The notes below the pieces were generated by a model. The model ran no database searches. It saw nothing but the letters and a program-made list of their open reading frames with translations, and was not told the origin of the DNA. From Candidatus Omnitrophota bacterium (GTDB taxonomy: Bacteria > Omnitrophota > Gorgyraeia > Tantalellales > Tantalellaceae), in NCBI GenBank assembly GCA_016783605.1, contig JADHWG010000011.1:1-36028 (forward strand): a DNA stretch of 36,028 nt, in the 5' to 3' direction. The translations under genes and the position numbers were made by a program. This document shows positions 19,985-28,454 of the stretch, one piece after another. Position 1 is the first letter of the stretch. Each line of letters opens with the position of its first letter.

Positions 19985-21256
19985 TGGAACAACTTCCTTT
20001 TTAACGTGGTATTTTATCTGCCAATATTCTTTTGTCTGCATTTTTCTGAATAAACCCGTTTCCTGGGCAATTTCACAAAACATCAGAATTGAGAAACTTA
20101 CCACCATGACGGCGGCCGCCGTTTTAATAAGCCAGCCTCCGCCTTTTGCCATTTTCACCATAATAAAACTCGGCAATATACCGAAAACTATCAGGATACC
20201 GAATCCACCGGCCAAATCCACCGCTCTAATAAAAACATTTGGATATATCATCGCCACAAGAAAAGGCGGCGCGAACGCGAGTAAAAGTACAACGTATTTA
20301 TTCGGTTTTTCAACTTAAAGCCCCAAAAGTCCTTTCATAAATCCCTTAAGAGCAACGCTTGTCGGGATATACGACGTAGCTATCGCGGTAAGCGCGAAAA
20401 ACATCCCCGCGGCTGTAATCATATTGGAATGCAACTTTAAAGATAATGGGATCGTAGCCGGATAATTGTTCTTTAACGCGCTGAGTATAGTCGCTTTCCC
20501 GGGACCGTCAAGAGGAAGAGCTCCGACCACCACCAGCATCCACGCGATGTTTATTACTATCGCTACCGTGCTTCCCAACAGCACCGCTTTAAATGAAGCT
20601 TTTTGATCGCCGTCTAAACTCCTACAGATAAAAGGCACCACATTATGAAAAGCAAAGGCAACAACTATTATAGGCACTATCGAAGGTATGAAACTCCAGT
20701 TTCTGTAATTGTAACGCGAAACGTCAACGTTCTCTCCCGTTAGATAGAGAAGCGCTATGAAAGAACCTATCATCGCCACCATTATAACGGCATTCGCTTT
20801 CACGGCTCTGCCGGCTCCAAGAAGCGCAAGGCCTGTAAAAATAACAAAAAATGCCGCCATCCATACGGGTGCCGGAATATTAAAAGGCAACAACGCCACA
20901 AGTATGGCGGCGGAACCCGTCAGATAAGCCACCAAAATACCGTAATAATTTACAAGATAACCGAAAACACTGATCCATCTGCCTTTCGTACCCAACTCCT
21001 CCTGAAAAAGTGTGGGATAGTCGCGAGACCTTGTTTTGGGATGGGTAAACTTATAAATGAACACCGCCGCCGTACCCAACATAAGCACCCACACCAAAAA
21101 TATGCTTAAAAGCGACGGCCAAATCCCCGCCATTCCGGTTTTTACCGGAAGCGCGAGTATCCCCGCGCCTATCGTCATTCCGGTGACAATTAAACTGTTA
21201 ATGAAAATTCTTTTGAAAGACACTTTCGATTCCATAGGAGACGGTTCCTTTTCCAT
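19979..21256 (-). pseudogene. Aromatic amino acid/HAAAP-type permease split by an in-frame TAA
   Basis: ORFs 20315-21256 and 19979-20257 share a frame (starts 999 nt apart); read-through is ...MKGLLGL*VEKPNKYVVLLLAFAPPFLVAMIYPNVFIRAVDLAGGFG. Confidence 0.8.
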
Positions 21257-21266
21257 GTTGACAATC

Positions 21267-21659
21267 TTACATTATCGCGAAAAATCCGAAAAACGTTAAA
21301 ACGGCGCCGAAAATAAGCGCGGCAGAGGCATGAAACACTAATATATTTTTATTTTTTTCGTAAACGCGCATAAAACGCGCAATCGAATCCGGGAAAACGA
21401 TTATCCATATCCCTTTTATGATCGCGATCCACCCGATGAGCGTTATCATTACAACCCACGAACACACCCACACGTTATGAACCAAAACGATCGCGATCCC
21501 CGAGATAAGCGCGAGCAGACCGCCATAAAAAACCAAAGCCGCGTTCCGACAAAAATCTTCCATCACCCGCTCGAAAGCTTTTCGATTAAACAAAAACCCT
21601 ATCCCGATAACCAAATAACATAACCCAAAGATCCTGGCAATAAATATTGAAGCTTGCAT
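21267..21659 (-). CDS. Small integral membrane protein of unknown function
   Basis: 130 aa with several hydrophobic segments; compact ORF next to the permease. Confidence 0.6.
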   Translation of the reverse strand: MQASIFIARIFGLCYLVIGIGFLFNRKAFERVMEDFCRNAALVFYGGLLALISGIAIVLVHNVWVCSWVVMITLIGWIAIIKGIWIIVFPDSIARFMRVYEKNKNILVFHASAALIFGAVLTFFGFFAIM

Positions 21660-21836
21660 ATTGTACCTCCTTATTTGACCAACTTATTATATCACTCTTT
21701 TGTTCTCAAAACAAAATACGTTCGTCTTAAATTTACACTTGCCTCGCGCGGTGCGCGTCTGTTATTATGCATTCATATAACGTTATCGTACAACTTTTTG
21801 AAAATTTAAATTAAGGAACCGAACATCGGAGGCATT

Positions 21837-22463
21837 ATGGAGATGGGGCTTTTAATTTCCGCTTTGGTCAGTTTGTTTGTTGTGATAGATCCGGTCGGCA
21901 CATCCGCGGTGTTTGCCGCGTTAACGCAGGACGCCCCGGTTAAAGAACAAAAACGGATAGCGATAAGAGCGATAATAACCGCCGTCATACTTCTGGTGCT
22001 TTTCAATTTCGTCGGTCAGGCGCTTCTAAAATATATGCACGTTTCCATTCCCGCTTTCAGAATTGCCGGCGGGCTTCTCCTTTTTGTCACCGCGTTCCGA
22101 ATGATCATGGGGTTTACCGATCCGAATCAGCTTAATTCAAAAGAATCGGTTTATCAAGACCGCAGTAATATAGCGATATTCCCGATCGCGATTCCCTTAC
22201 TCGCCGGCCCCGGCGCGATGACAGCATCTTTAATGTTTTCAACTGAAGCAAAAGGCATTTTCGAACACGGCATAATAATTTTCGCGATAATCGTGATCCA
22301 ATTAATGGCATTACTCTGTCTATTGGGCGCCGGCAAATTGAGCAAGATCTTCGGCTCGTCCGGACACGGAATAATCGCGCGCGTTATGGGAGTTCTCCTG
22401 GCGGCTATGGCCGTACAATTTGTCGCCGACGGCATAAAAACATTGATACGTTTGGGCGTCTAA
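21837..22463 (+). CDS. MarC-family membrane protein
   Basis: SLFVVIDPVGTSAVFAALT..., RIAGGLLLFVTAFRMI, IAIPLLAGPGAMTA typical of MarC. Confidence 0.92.
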   Translation: MEMGLLISALVSLFVVIDPVGTSAVFAALTQDAPVKEQKRIAIRAIITAVILLVLFNFVGQALLKYMHVSIPAFRIAGGLLLFVTAFRMIMGFTDPNQLNSKESVYQDRSNIAIFPIAIPLLAGPGAMTASLMFSTEAKGIFEHGIIIFAIIVIQLMALLCLLGAGKLSKIFGSSGHGIIARVMGVLLAAMAVQFVADGIKTLIRLGV

Positions 22464-22466
22464 CGC

Positions 22467-23558
22467 ATGAACATCCTTCTCCTCGAACCATACTATACCG
22501 GCTCCCATAAAACCTGGGCGGACGGTCTAAAAAAACACAGCTCCGACACCATAAAGATCCTGTCAATGCCGGGGGCTTTCTGGAAATGGCGAATGCACGG
22601 AGGCGCGATAACCCTGGCCGAAAAATTCAATAAACTAAACTTTAACCCCGATCTCATATTGGCAACCGACATGCTCAACCTGAACAGCTTCCTCTCCTTA
22701 ACCCGAAAAAAAACCGCGAACACGCCCACGGCAATATATTTTCACGAAAACCAACTGACATACCCATGGTCACCGATAGATAGAGATATAAAAAACCGCC
22801 GCGACCATCACTATTCGTTCATAAACTATATTTCCGCGTACGCCGCGGACAAAGTTTTTTTTAATTCCGCCTACCACAAAGATATTTTCCTGAAAGAACT
22901 GAAACGTTTCCTAAAAATGTTCCCCGACAACCGGCACTTAAAAACAGTCGACACAATAAAAACAAAAAGCGAAGTTCTCCACCTCGGAGTAGACCTCACT
23001 AAACTCTCTCTTCATAAACCGAAACCCGTAAAGAACAAAAAACCTTTGGTCTTATGGAATCACCGCTGGGAACACGACAAAAACCCCGAAGACTTCGTTA
23101 ACACATTGATCCGGCTAAAAAACAAGAACATAGATTTTAGTGTCGCGTTTCTCGGAGAATGTTTTAATAAAGTGCCGGAGATATTCTTAAAAGCGAAAAC
23201 ACACCTAAAAGAAAACATAGCGCATTTCGGTTATGTGGAAAATGAAATTGAATATATCGAATGGTTATGGAGGGCTGACATCATACCCGTAACTTCTCAT
23301 CACGACTTCTTCGGCGTCAGCATCGTCCAAGCGATCCACTCGGGATGCATCCCGCTTCTGCCGAAACGCCTATCCTATCCGGAACTCGTCTCTCCCCAAG
23401 AATATCCCGACAACTATTACACAACTCCGGAAGAATTCACAAAAAAACTGGAAGAAATGCTCCTAAACTCAAAAAACTACCTCTCTCCCAAAAAGAGCGT
23501 AAAAAAATTCAACTGGCCAACAATGATCTCAGAATACAACAAAAAACTGGCGATCTAG
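22467..23558 (+). CDS. Glycosyltransferase, tRNA-queuosine alpha-mannosyltransferase (QTMAN/GTDC1, DUF3524)-like
   Basis: MNILLLEPYYTGSHKTWADGL, PGAFWKWRMHGGAITLAEKF, YFHENQLTYPWSP, YSFINYISAYAADKVFFNSAYH, LWNHRWEHDKNPEDF. Confidence 0.88.
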   Translation: MNILLLEPYYTGSHKTWADGLKKHSSDTIKILSMPGAFWKWRMHGGAITLAEKFNKLNFNPDLILATDMLNLNSFLSLTRKKTANTPTAIYFHENQLTYPWSPIDRDIKNRRDHHYSFINYISAYAADKVFFNSAYHKDIFLKELKRFLKMFPDNRHLKTVDTIKTKSEVLHLGVDLTKLSLHKPKPVKNKKPLVLWNHRWEHDKNPEDFVNTLIRLKNKNIDFSVAFLGECFNKVPEIFLKAKTHLKENIAHFGYVENEIEYIEWLWRADIIPVTSHHDFFGVSIVQAIHSGCIPLLPKRLSYPELVSPQEYPDNYYTTPEEFTKKLEEMLLNSKNYLSPKKSVKKFNWPTMISEYNKKLAI

Positions 23559-23649
23559 ATAAAAACAGGCGCTAATTTCCATTAGCGACAAAAATGTGAT
23601 ATCTTTAAACGTATCTGATAAATTTTACCGTAAAAAAGGGGGGATAAAA

Positions 23650-24081
23650 ATGGACGACGCGCCAAGAACCAACCTCAGATCAAAGCTATCACGATGGCAA
23701 GATAAATTTATGAACCGCCATCCCGGTCTTTTTTTCATCCTGGCGGAATTTATCGCGGAACTCATGGTCGCATGCGCTCTGGCGCTTTTCGCCTTTCACA
23801 TGCTTCCGCCGGAATTGAGCCACACCATTGCACATAAAACGCCTCATTCCAGCACCCTATCAATAACAAATGAAGGGTTTCTTTACGCCAGCGGCGAATA
23901 CGGCATTACATCGAAAAAACCAATTAAAGAAGAGCCGGCAATAATGAGCGGAAGAAAATATGTAGACGCCCTGGACAGAAGATCCCCGGGCAGTTTCGGT
24001 CTGCAGTTATCCGGTCTCCCCTACAAAAAACAGATCAAAATAGATTTCAAAAGCGATAACATATCCGTCGAAGAAGAATAA
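23650..24081 (+). CDS. Hypothetical protein with one N-terminal transmembrane segment
   Basis: MDDAPRTNLRSKLSRW...; plausible SD AAGGGGGGATAAAA upstream; start refined to ATG at 23650. Confidence 0.55.
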   Translation: MDDAPRTNLRSKLSRWQDKFMNRHPGLFFILAEFIAELMVACALALFAFHMLPPELSHTIAHKTPHSSTLSITNEGFLYASGEYGITSKKPIKEEPAIMSGRKYVDALDRRSPGSFGLQLSGLPYKKQIKIDFKSDNISVEEE

Positions 24082-24083
24082 AA

Positions 24084-24215
24084 TCACAAAGCCCCGTCAA
24101 CCTGACTTTTCACAACAACCGTAAAAAGCTTATACTTGCCCGTATCAATAACACTATTGTGTTTCTCACGATCCGCGTCCGGCGCGTGCGCCAAAAATAA
24201 AGCCCTAAAAGCCAT
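24084..24215 (-). pseudogene. Short DUF6506-like N-terminal fragment
   Basis: MAFRALFLAHAPDADREKHNSVIDTGKYKLFTVVVKSQVDGAL* resembles only the N-terminus of a larger fold. Confidence 0.35.
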
Positions 24216-24293
24216 GATCCTCCTCACTGGTTTGTTATGTTCTTTTGTTTCTTCCGTTCCGAAAAATATAATCACTCACTTTTATCTATTATT

Positions 24294-24992
24294 TCAAATT
24301 ATTTTTTCCAGAATGCCAAGTATCTCTACAGCATCTTCGCTTTTCAATGTTTTCAAAATTTCTTTCTTTCTGTTTTTATGCAACGAGCTGAAGATTCCTC
24401 TTATAGGAGCTATCCTTTTTGCTTTGATTAAAGAATCAAGTATCTGTATCGCTACTCTTTTATCTTTTTCAGACTTTTCCTTTTTATTTGAACCACTTCT
24501 ACGAGTACAGATCAACAATTTATGTAAAGCAAAATTAACAGGATGCGGAATAATTACTTTAGTACCCTCAAATTCAACTTGAATTGTTTCTTCCGTTAAC
24601 ATATCCAAAAATCGAAGTCTTTGGGCATTTAGTCCCAACTTAGGAAGTTTATGCGGCTTATCACTACCTCTTCCTTTCTCCGGAACTAAAAATTCTAAAG
24701 TAAGATACACATGAACCAATCGTATATATCCTTCTTGTCCAACAAATTTTTCCTTAAAATCTAAATCTTTTAATAGGGCAACAACGTCCACGGACGTTTT
24801 AAATTTAGCATCCAAAGGAACAAGAAAATCCATATCCCTTGTTCTCAAAGCTGACACATTTTTTAGCTCTTTAAAATACTCTTTGTACAAAGGAATACAC
24901 CAACTCCCGATAAGTATGATGCTTTTAAGTATGCCTTTCGCTTGAAATCTTTTCAAAATCTCCGACAACAACTTATACTGCTTCTTATCCAC
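24294..24992 (-). CDS. Nucleotidyltransferase-fold protein (GSU2403/NTP_transf_8-like)
   Basis: SIILIGSWCIPLYKEYF...RTRDMDFLVPLDAKF (GS..DxD motif); C-terminal helical region; 8-nt overlap with upstream partner. Confidence 0.7.
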   Translation of the reverse strand: MDKKQYKLLSEILKRFQAKGILKSIILIGSWCIPLYKEYFKELKNVSALRTRDMDFLVPLDAKFKTSVDVVALLKDLDFKEKFVGQEGYIRLVHVYLTLEFLVPEKGRGSDKPHKLPKLGLNAQRLRFLDMLTEETIQVEFEGTKVIIPHPVNFALHKLLICTRRSGSNKKEKSEKDKRVAIQILDSLIKAKRIAPIRGIFSSLHKNRKKEILKTLKSEDAVEILGILEKII

Positions 24993-25287
24993 GCAATGCC
25001 CTCCTAATGAATTTTATCTCATCGTTTAGTTCTGATATTAATTTTCTATATTTTTTACGCCTTCTTTTAGCATCCTGATATCTCTTAATTTCTTTTCCGG
25101 AGATATTTTTTTGATAAACAAATACAACCTTTTGTCCTTCTCTTTTGGCAACATAGTAATAATGGTGTCCTTTGATGTTCTTCTTAACCAAACATCCTTT
25201 AGGCAATTTTGCCAACTCTCTTTCATATTCTTTCTTTATGCTTTGAGAATTTTGCAATTCTTCCTTCAATACACCTTTAATCACCAT
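24985..25287 (-). CDS. Small basic protein paired with the nucleotidyltransferase
   Basis: MVIKGVLKEELQNSQSIKKEYERELAKLPKGCLVKKNIKGHHYYYVAKREGQK...; SD AAGGAG before ATG. Confidence 0.7.
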   Translation of the reverse strand: MVIKGVLKEELQNSQSIKKEYERELAKLPKGCLVKKNIKGHHYYYVAKREGQKVVFVYQKNISGKEIKRYQDAKRRRKKYRKLISELNDEIKFIRRALRG

Positions 25288-25299
25288 CTCAACACTCCT

Positions 25300-25402
25300 T
25301 TAGTTACCAAACAATCATGTATATAGTATGCCATGTTTGGTAACTAATGTCAACACCCTTTTACCAAACATATATTCGTAATCAATATATTGTTTGGTAA
25401 AA
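25300..25402. promoter_or_regulatory. Two consecutive inverted repeats sharing TTACCAAACA...TGTTTGGTAA, over a sigma70-like promoter
   Basis: IR1 arms 25300-25313/25334-25347; IR2 arms 25359-25370/25391-25402; both with 20-nt spacers; -35 TTGACA 25348-25353, -10 CATACT 25325-25330. Confidence 0.85.
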
Positions 25403-25463
25403 ACCGGCTTTCACAAAAACTAAAGGGGCGCAACATTTAGCTATTCTCCATTCAATAACTAAC

Positions 25464-25496
25464 TGAGGGATCGGGGAGTTTTTCCCCGATCCCTCA
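25464..25496. terminator. Hairpin TGAGGGATCGGGGA...TCCCCGATCCCTCA
   Basis: 14-nt perfect arms, 5-nt loop, intergenic. Confidence 0.5.
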
Positions 25497-25541
25497 TCCT
25501 AAGCAAAGCGAAGGATCTCCAGTCAATCCCCCATCCTCAAA

Positions 25542-25904
25542 CTACCCCAATATCTCTTCATCCGCTTCCCGCCACGCCGGATCTACAATACATAAAAATT
25601 CCAAAGTCACTTTCCCCACACTTTCGATATATTGCACCGCCCGGGGCGGAATATAAACAACATCCCCCGAGCCAACGGTGCGGGATCCTTCGTCAATATG
25701 CATCATCCCTTCACCTTTCAAAATATAATAAACCTCGCTGGTTTTAAGCTTATGAGGAAGAGTAGCCTCCCCCGACGCAAGCTTAGCATGAGCCAAACTA
25801 TACCGAAACTCAAAATCCCCTTTAGCACTATGCAGTAGTTCACGCAAAACAACTTTATCCCCCGAAACAAACTCCGGACATTCCTTTAAATTCTTCACAA
25901 ACAT
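25542..25904 (-). CDS. Cupin-domain protein
   Basis: SGEATLPHKLKTSEVYYILKGEGMMHIDEGSRTVGSGDVVYIPPRAVQYIESVG; start refined to MFVKNLKE. Confidence 0.85.
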   Translation of the reverse strand: MFVKNLKECPEFVSGDKVVLRELLHSAKGDFEFRYSLAHAKLASGEATLPHKLKTSEVYYILKGEGMMHIDEGSRTVGSGDVVYIPPRAVQYIESVGKVTLEFLCIVDPAWREADEEILG

Positions 25905-25962
25905 ATTTTTATTCCCCTTATCTTTAGTGTTATGTTTTTGCGGTGCCTCACTCGAAACCATT

Positions 25963-27174
25963 TCAAAGAATCGAACCATCCCCTTTTTCTTCACTTTCCG
26001 TTGATACGAGCGCCTTTTCTATTTTTGTCGTTATTTTGCTTTTTTCAACGAGCTGTTTGACCAGATAGTCAAAAACTACCGCCGTTTGCAATTCATCATA
26101 AGTGTACTGCGGATGATACTGCGTGCCAAGCATCGTTTTATATGTGTAGGCGTCTATAACAACCTGATCTTTAAAAACCTCTTCAAATTCTTCGTTGAAT
26201 TCTTCATCGAGCCCCTCTTCTTGATATTCACTCAAAGGATGATAGGAGATCACCTTAATGTCGTCGGGAACCGGTTTTATTAAAGCGAAAGAATGATAAA
26301 AATCCTTATTCATATACATCTCTTCACTCTCGTTCTCTTTGCCTTTAAAAATTTCGGGGACGGGATAAACAACCCTGCTGTATTCTACGGATTCAGGCTC
26401 TTCCGTCTGATTGGTAAGCACTTTATCAATATTCCAGATCTCATCTTTTCCGCGTTCGCGGCCGCTTGCTTTGAAACAAACATCATGCCCTCCCTCTTTG
26501 TATTCAAACAACCTCCCCAGTTTTCCGCCGGCATGAACATACCCCAACTGTAACCCATGACAGGTTCCCCATATCAGCTTATTTTGTTTGAACGCGGCGT
26601 CTATAAAAAATAGACCGTATAAAGCCTCCATAATATCGTCCGCGTTCGCGCCGTCCGGCGTATCAACCAGAGTAACACCGGGCTCGTAAAACATAGGATG
26701 GATGCCGTAAGTATCGCTCGATTCGAGTATCAGAAATTCGAAGTCTTCCATAAGTTTTTCGAGTTTTTCATGGAGCTCGGCCAAACGGGACTCGGGATTT
26801 TTTTTCATGTAGCCGCGGATATCCTTTAAGAGCTCACTCGTTTGAGGATTGGCTTTTTTGATCGCCACAACCTCGCCGACACATTTGTTAAGCAGCTCCA
26901 GAAATTCTTTTTGATCATCCGCGCCGTCTTCAAGCACTTCATGCTTAAAAGGATTAAAAACAACAAACCACAACTTAAAAAACGGCGCGAGCTCATTCGC
27001 GGATGTTTTAAAAGCATAAAATATTTCGGGCTGCATCCTCGTGTGATTTCTGGAAGGAATAACAAGCGCGTCAATTTCGACCTGCTCGGCAATTTCGGCA
27101 AACGCGCACGAAACCGATGCAAACAACATAACCGTTACAATCAACGCAGTATTAATTTTTTTTAATACACGCAT
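25963..27174 (-). CDS. Exported class I glutamine amidotransferase-like (peptidase C26-type) protein
   Basis: Signal peptide KKINTALIVTVMLFASVSCAFA; nucleophile elbow LIWGTCHGLQLGYVHAGGKL; GTQYHPQYTYDE. Confidence 0.72.
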   Translation of the reverse strand: MRVLKKINTALIVTVMLFASVSCAFAEIAEQVEIDALVIPSRNHTRMQPEIFYAFKTSANELAPFFKLWFVVFNPFKHEVLEDGADDQKEFLELLNKCVGEVVAIKKANPQTSELLKDIRGYMKKNPESRLAELHEKLEKLMEDFEFLILESSDTYGIHPMFYEPGVTLVDTPDGANADDIMEALYGLFFIDAAFKQNKLIWGTCHGLQLGYVHAGGKLGRLFEYKEGGHDVCFKASGRERGKDEIWNIDKVLTNQTEEPESVEYSRVVYPVPEIFKGKENESEEMYMNKDFYHSFALIKPVPDDIKVISYHPLSEYQEEGLDEEFNEEFEEVFKDQVVIDAYTYKTMLGTQYHPQYTYDELQTAVVFDYLVKQLVEKSKITTKIEKALVSTESEEKGDGSIL

Positions 27175-27187
27175 TCCAACCTCCCGC

Positions 27188-27292
27188 ATTGTCATCCGAA
27201 TTCACCAACATTCTTTACATTACCATCCCGGAATTCGCCAACATTTCTTACTTTGTCATCCCGGAATTCGCCAACGGCGAATATCCGGGATC
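27188..27292. repeat. Tandem imperfect ~43-bp repeats TCATCCCGGAATTCGCCAACATTTCTTACTTTG
   Basis: Three successive CATCC(CGG)AATTC(A/G)CCAAC units, the last followed by inverted ATATCCGGGAT. Confidence 0.65.
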
Positions 27293-27349
27293 TCTAAAAA
27301 TTAAATATTAAGACTTGACCCCTTTTCCTCTCTTTTCCTCTTTTCCTCA

Positions 27350-28366
27350 TCACAACACTTTCTTCCTCAAATGCTTCTCCGTGAACTTTATTATATCGTT
27401 CATCATAACAACCGTCTCAACCGGGTGATTACCCACGGCCGACTCCTCCGAAAGCATAACAAGATCAGTACCGTCTATTATCGCGTTCGCCACATCCGTC
27501 ACCTCCGCGCGCGTAGGCCGAAGATTTTCAGTCATACTCTCAAGCATCTGCGTCGCGGTAATAACAACTTTCCCCGCGCGGTTACACTTCTTGATTATCA
27601 TCTTCTGGATAATGGGAATTTCATAAATGGGCAGAGACACCCCCATATCTCCGCGCGCTATCATAATGCCGTCGGAAACCTTGATTATTTCATCTATATT
27701 CTTTATGCCTTCAGCATTCTCTATTTTTGCAATAACCTTGCACCGGGAACTTCCCCCAAGCACCTCTTTCAGCTCAAAAACTTCCTGCTTCGTACGCACG
27801 AACGACTGCGCGATGTATTCAACCTTGTTTTTCACACAAAACAACGCGTCCTTTACATCTTTACGGCTCATCGCTCCGAATTCAAGCCTCGCCTCCGGAA
27901 TATTCACACCCTTATGCTTCTTAAGCAAACCGCCCACTATCACCTTGGCCTTAAGCCCATCCTTAACCCTGCCGATAACTTCTAAAGCAATATTCCCGTC
28001 ATCTATAAATATGTGGTGACCGTTCTTAATAGTACCAAGCGGACCTTGATAATCAAAAGGTATTATTGTCCGCGTCCCCTTTACCTTTTGCTGAGTAACC
28101 CGCACCATTTGCTTTTTCTTAAGCAAAACCGGAGCGATAAGATCGCCCATCCTTATGCGATGCCCCTGCAAATCGCCAAGAAGCTTAACACGCCGGCGAT
28201 ATTTCGAGTTCAGCTTTCGAACAAGCCTTATCCTGTTCAACAATTCCCTTGGGGCGCCATGCGAAAAATTAAGCCGCCCCACATCCATCCCGGCAAGCAT
28301 CATTTTCCTGAGCACCGTCTCACTCGACGACGCCGGCCCAAGAGTACAAATTATCTTAGTTTTAAC
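27350..28366 (-). CDS. pyk: Pyruvate kinase, short form lacking the C-terminal domain
   Basis: [58 protein letters not shown]...[29 protein letters not shown]; ends near residue 340. Confidence 0.9.
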   Translation of the reverse strand, partial: VKTKIICTLGPASSSETVLRKMMLAGMDVGRLNFSHGAPRELLNRIRLVRKLNSKYRRRVKLLGDLQGHRIRMGDLIAPVLLKKKQMVRVTQQKVKGTRTIIPFDYQGPLGTIKNGHHIFIDDGNIALEVIGRVKDGLKAKVIVGGLLKKHKGVNIPEARLEFGAMSRKDVKDALFCVKNKVEYIAQSFVRTKQEVFELKEVLGGSSRCKVIAKIENAEGIKNIDEIIKVSDGIMIARGDMGVSLPIYEIPIIQKMIIKKCNRAGKVVITATQMLESMTENLRPTRAEVTDVANAIIDGTDLVMLSEESAVGNHPVETVVMMNDIIKFTEKHLRKKVL

Positions 28367-28454
28367 CATTTGCAAAACCTCCACCAACCTCATTCTATCT
28401 CACACACAACATTATCATCCCGGGATCTAATTCAATAGCAGCTCGCCCCATTCA

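Noticed and set aside
23566-23592. Small hairpin CGCTAATTTCCATTAGCG as a riboswitch candidate
   Set aside because: Too short for any known riboswitch; more likely a weak terminator after the glycosyltransferase gene.
27188-27292. Possible CRISPR array (repeated CATCCCGGAATTCGCCAAC)
   Set aside because: Only 2-3 units, no unique uniform spacers, no cas genes; fits a dispersed intergenic repeat.
27371-27985. 204-aa plus-strand ORF
   Set aside because: Antisense to pyruvate kinase, no domain, no independent RBS; shadow ORF.
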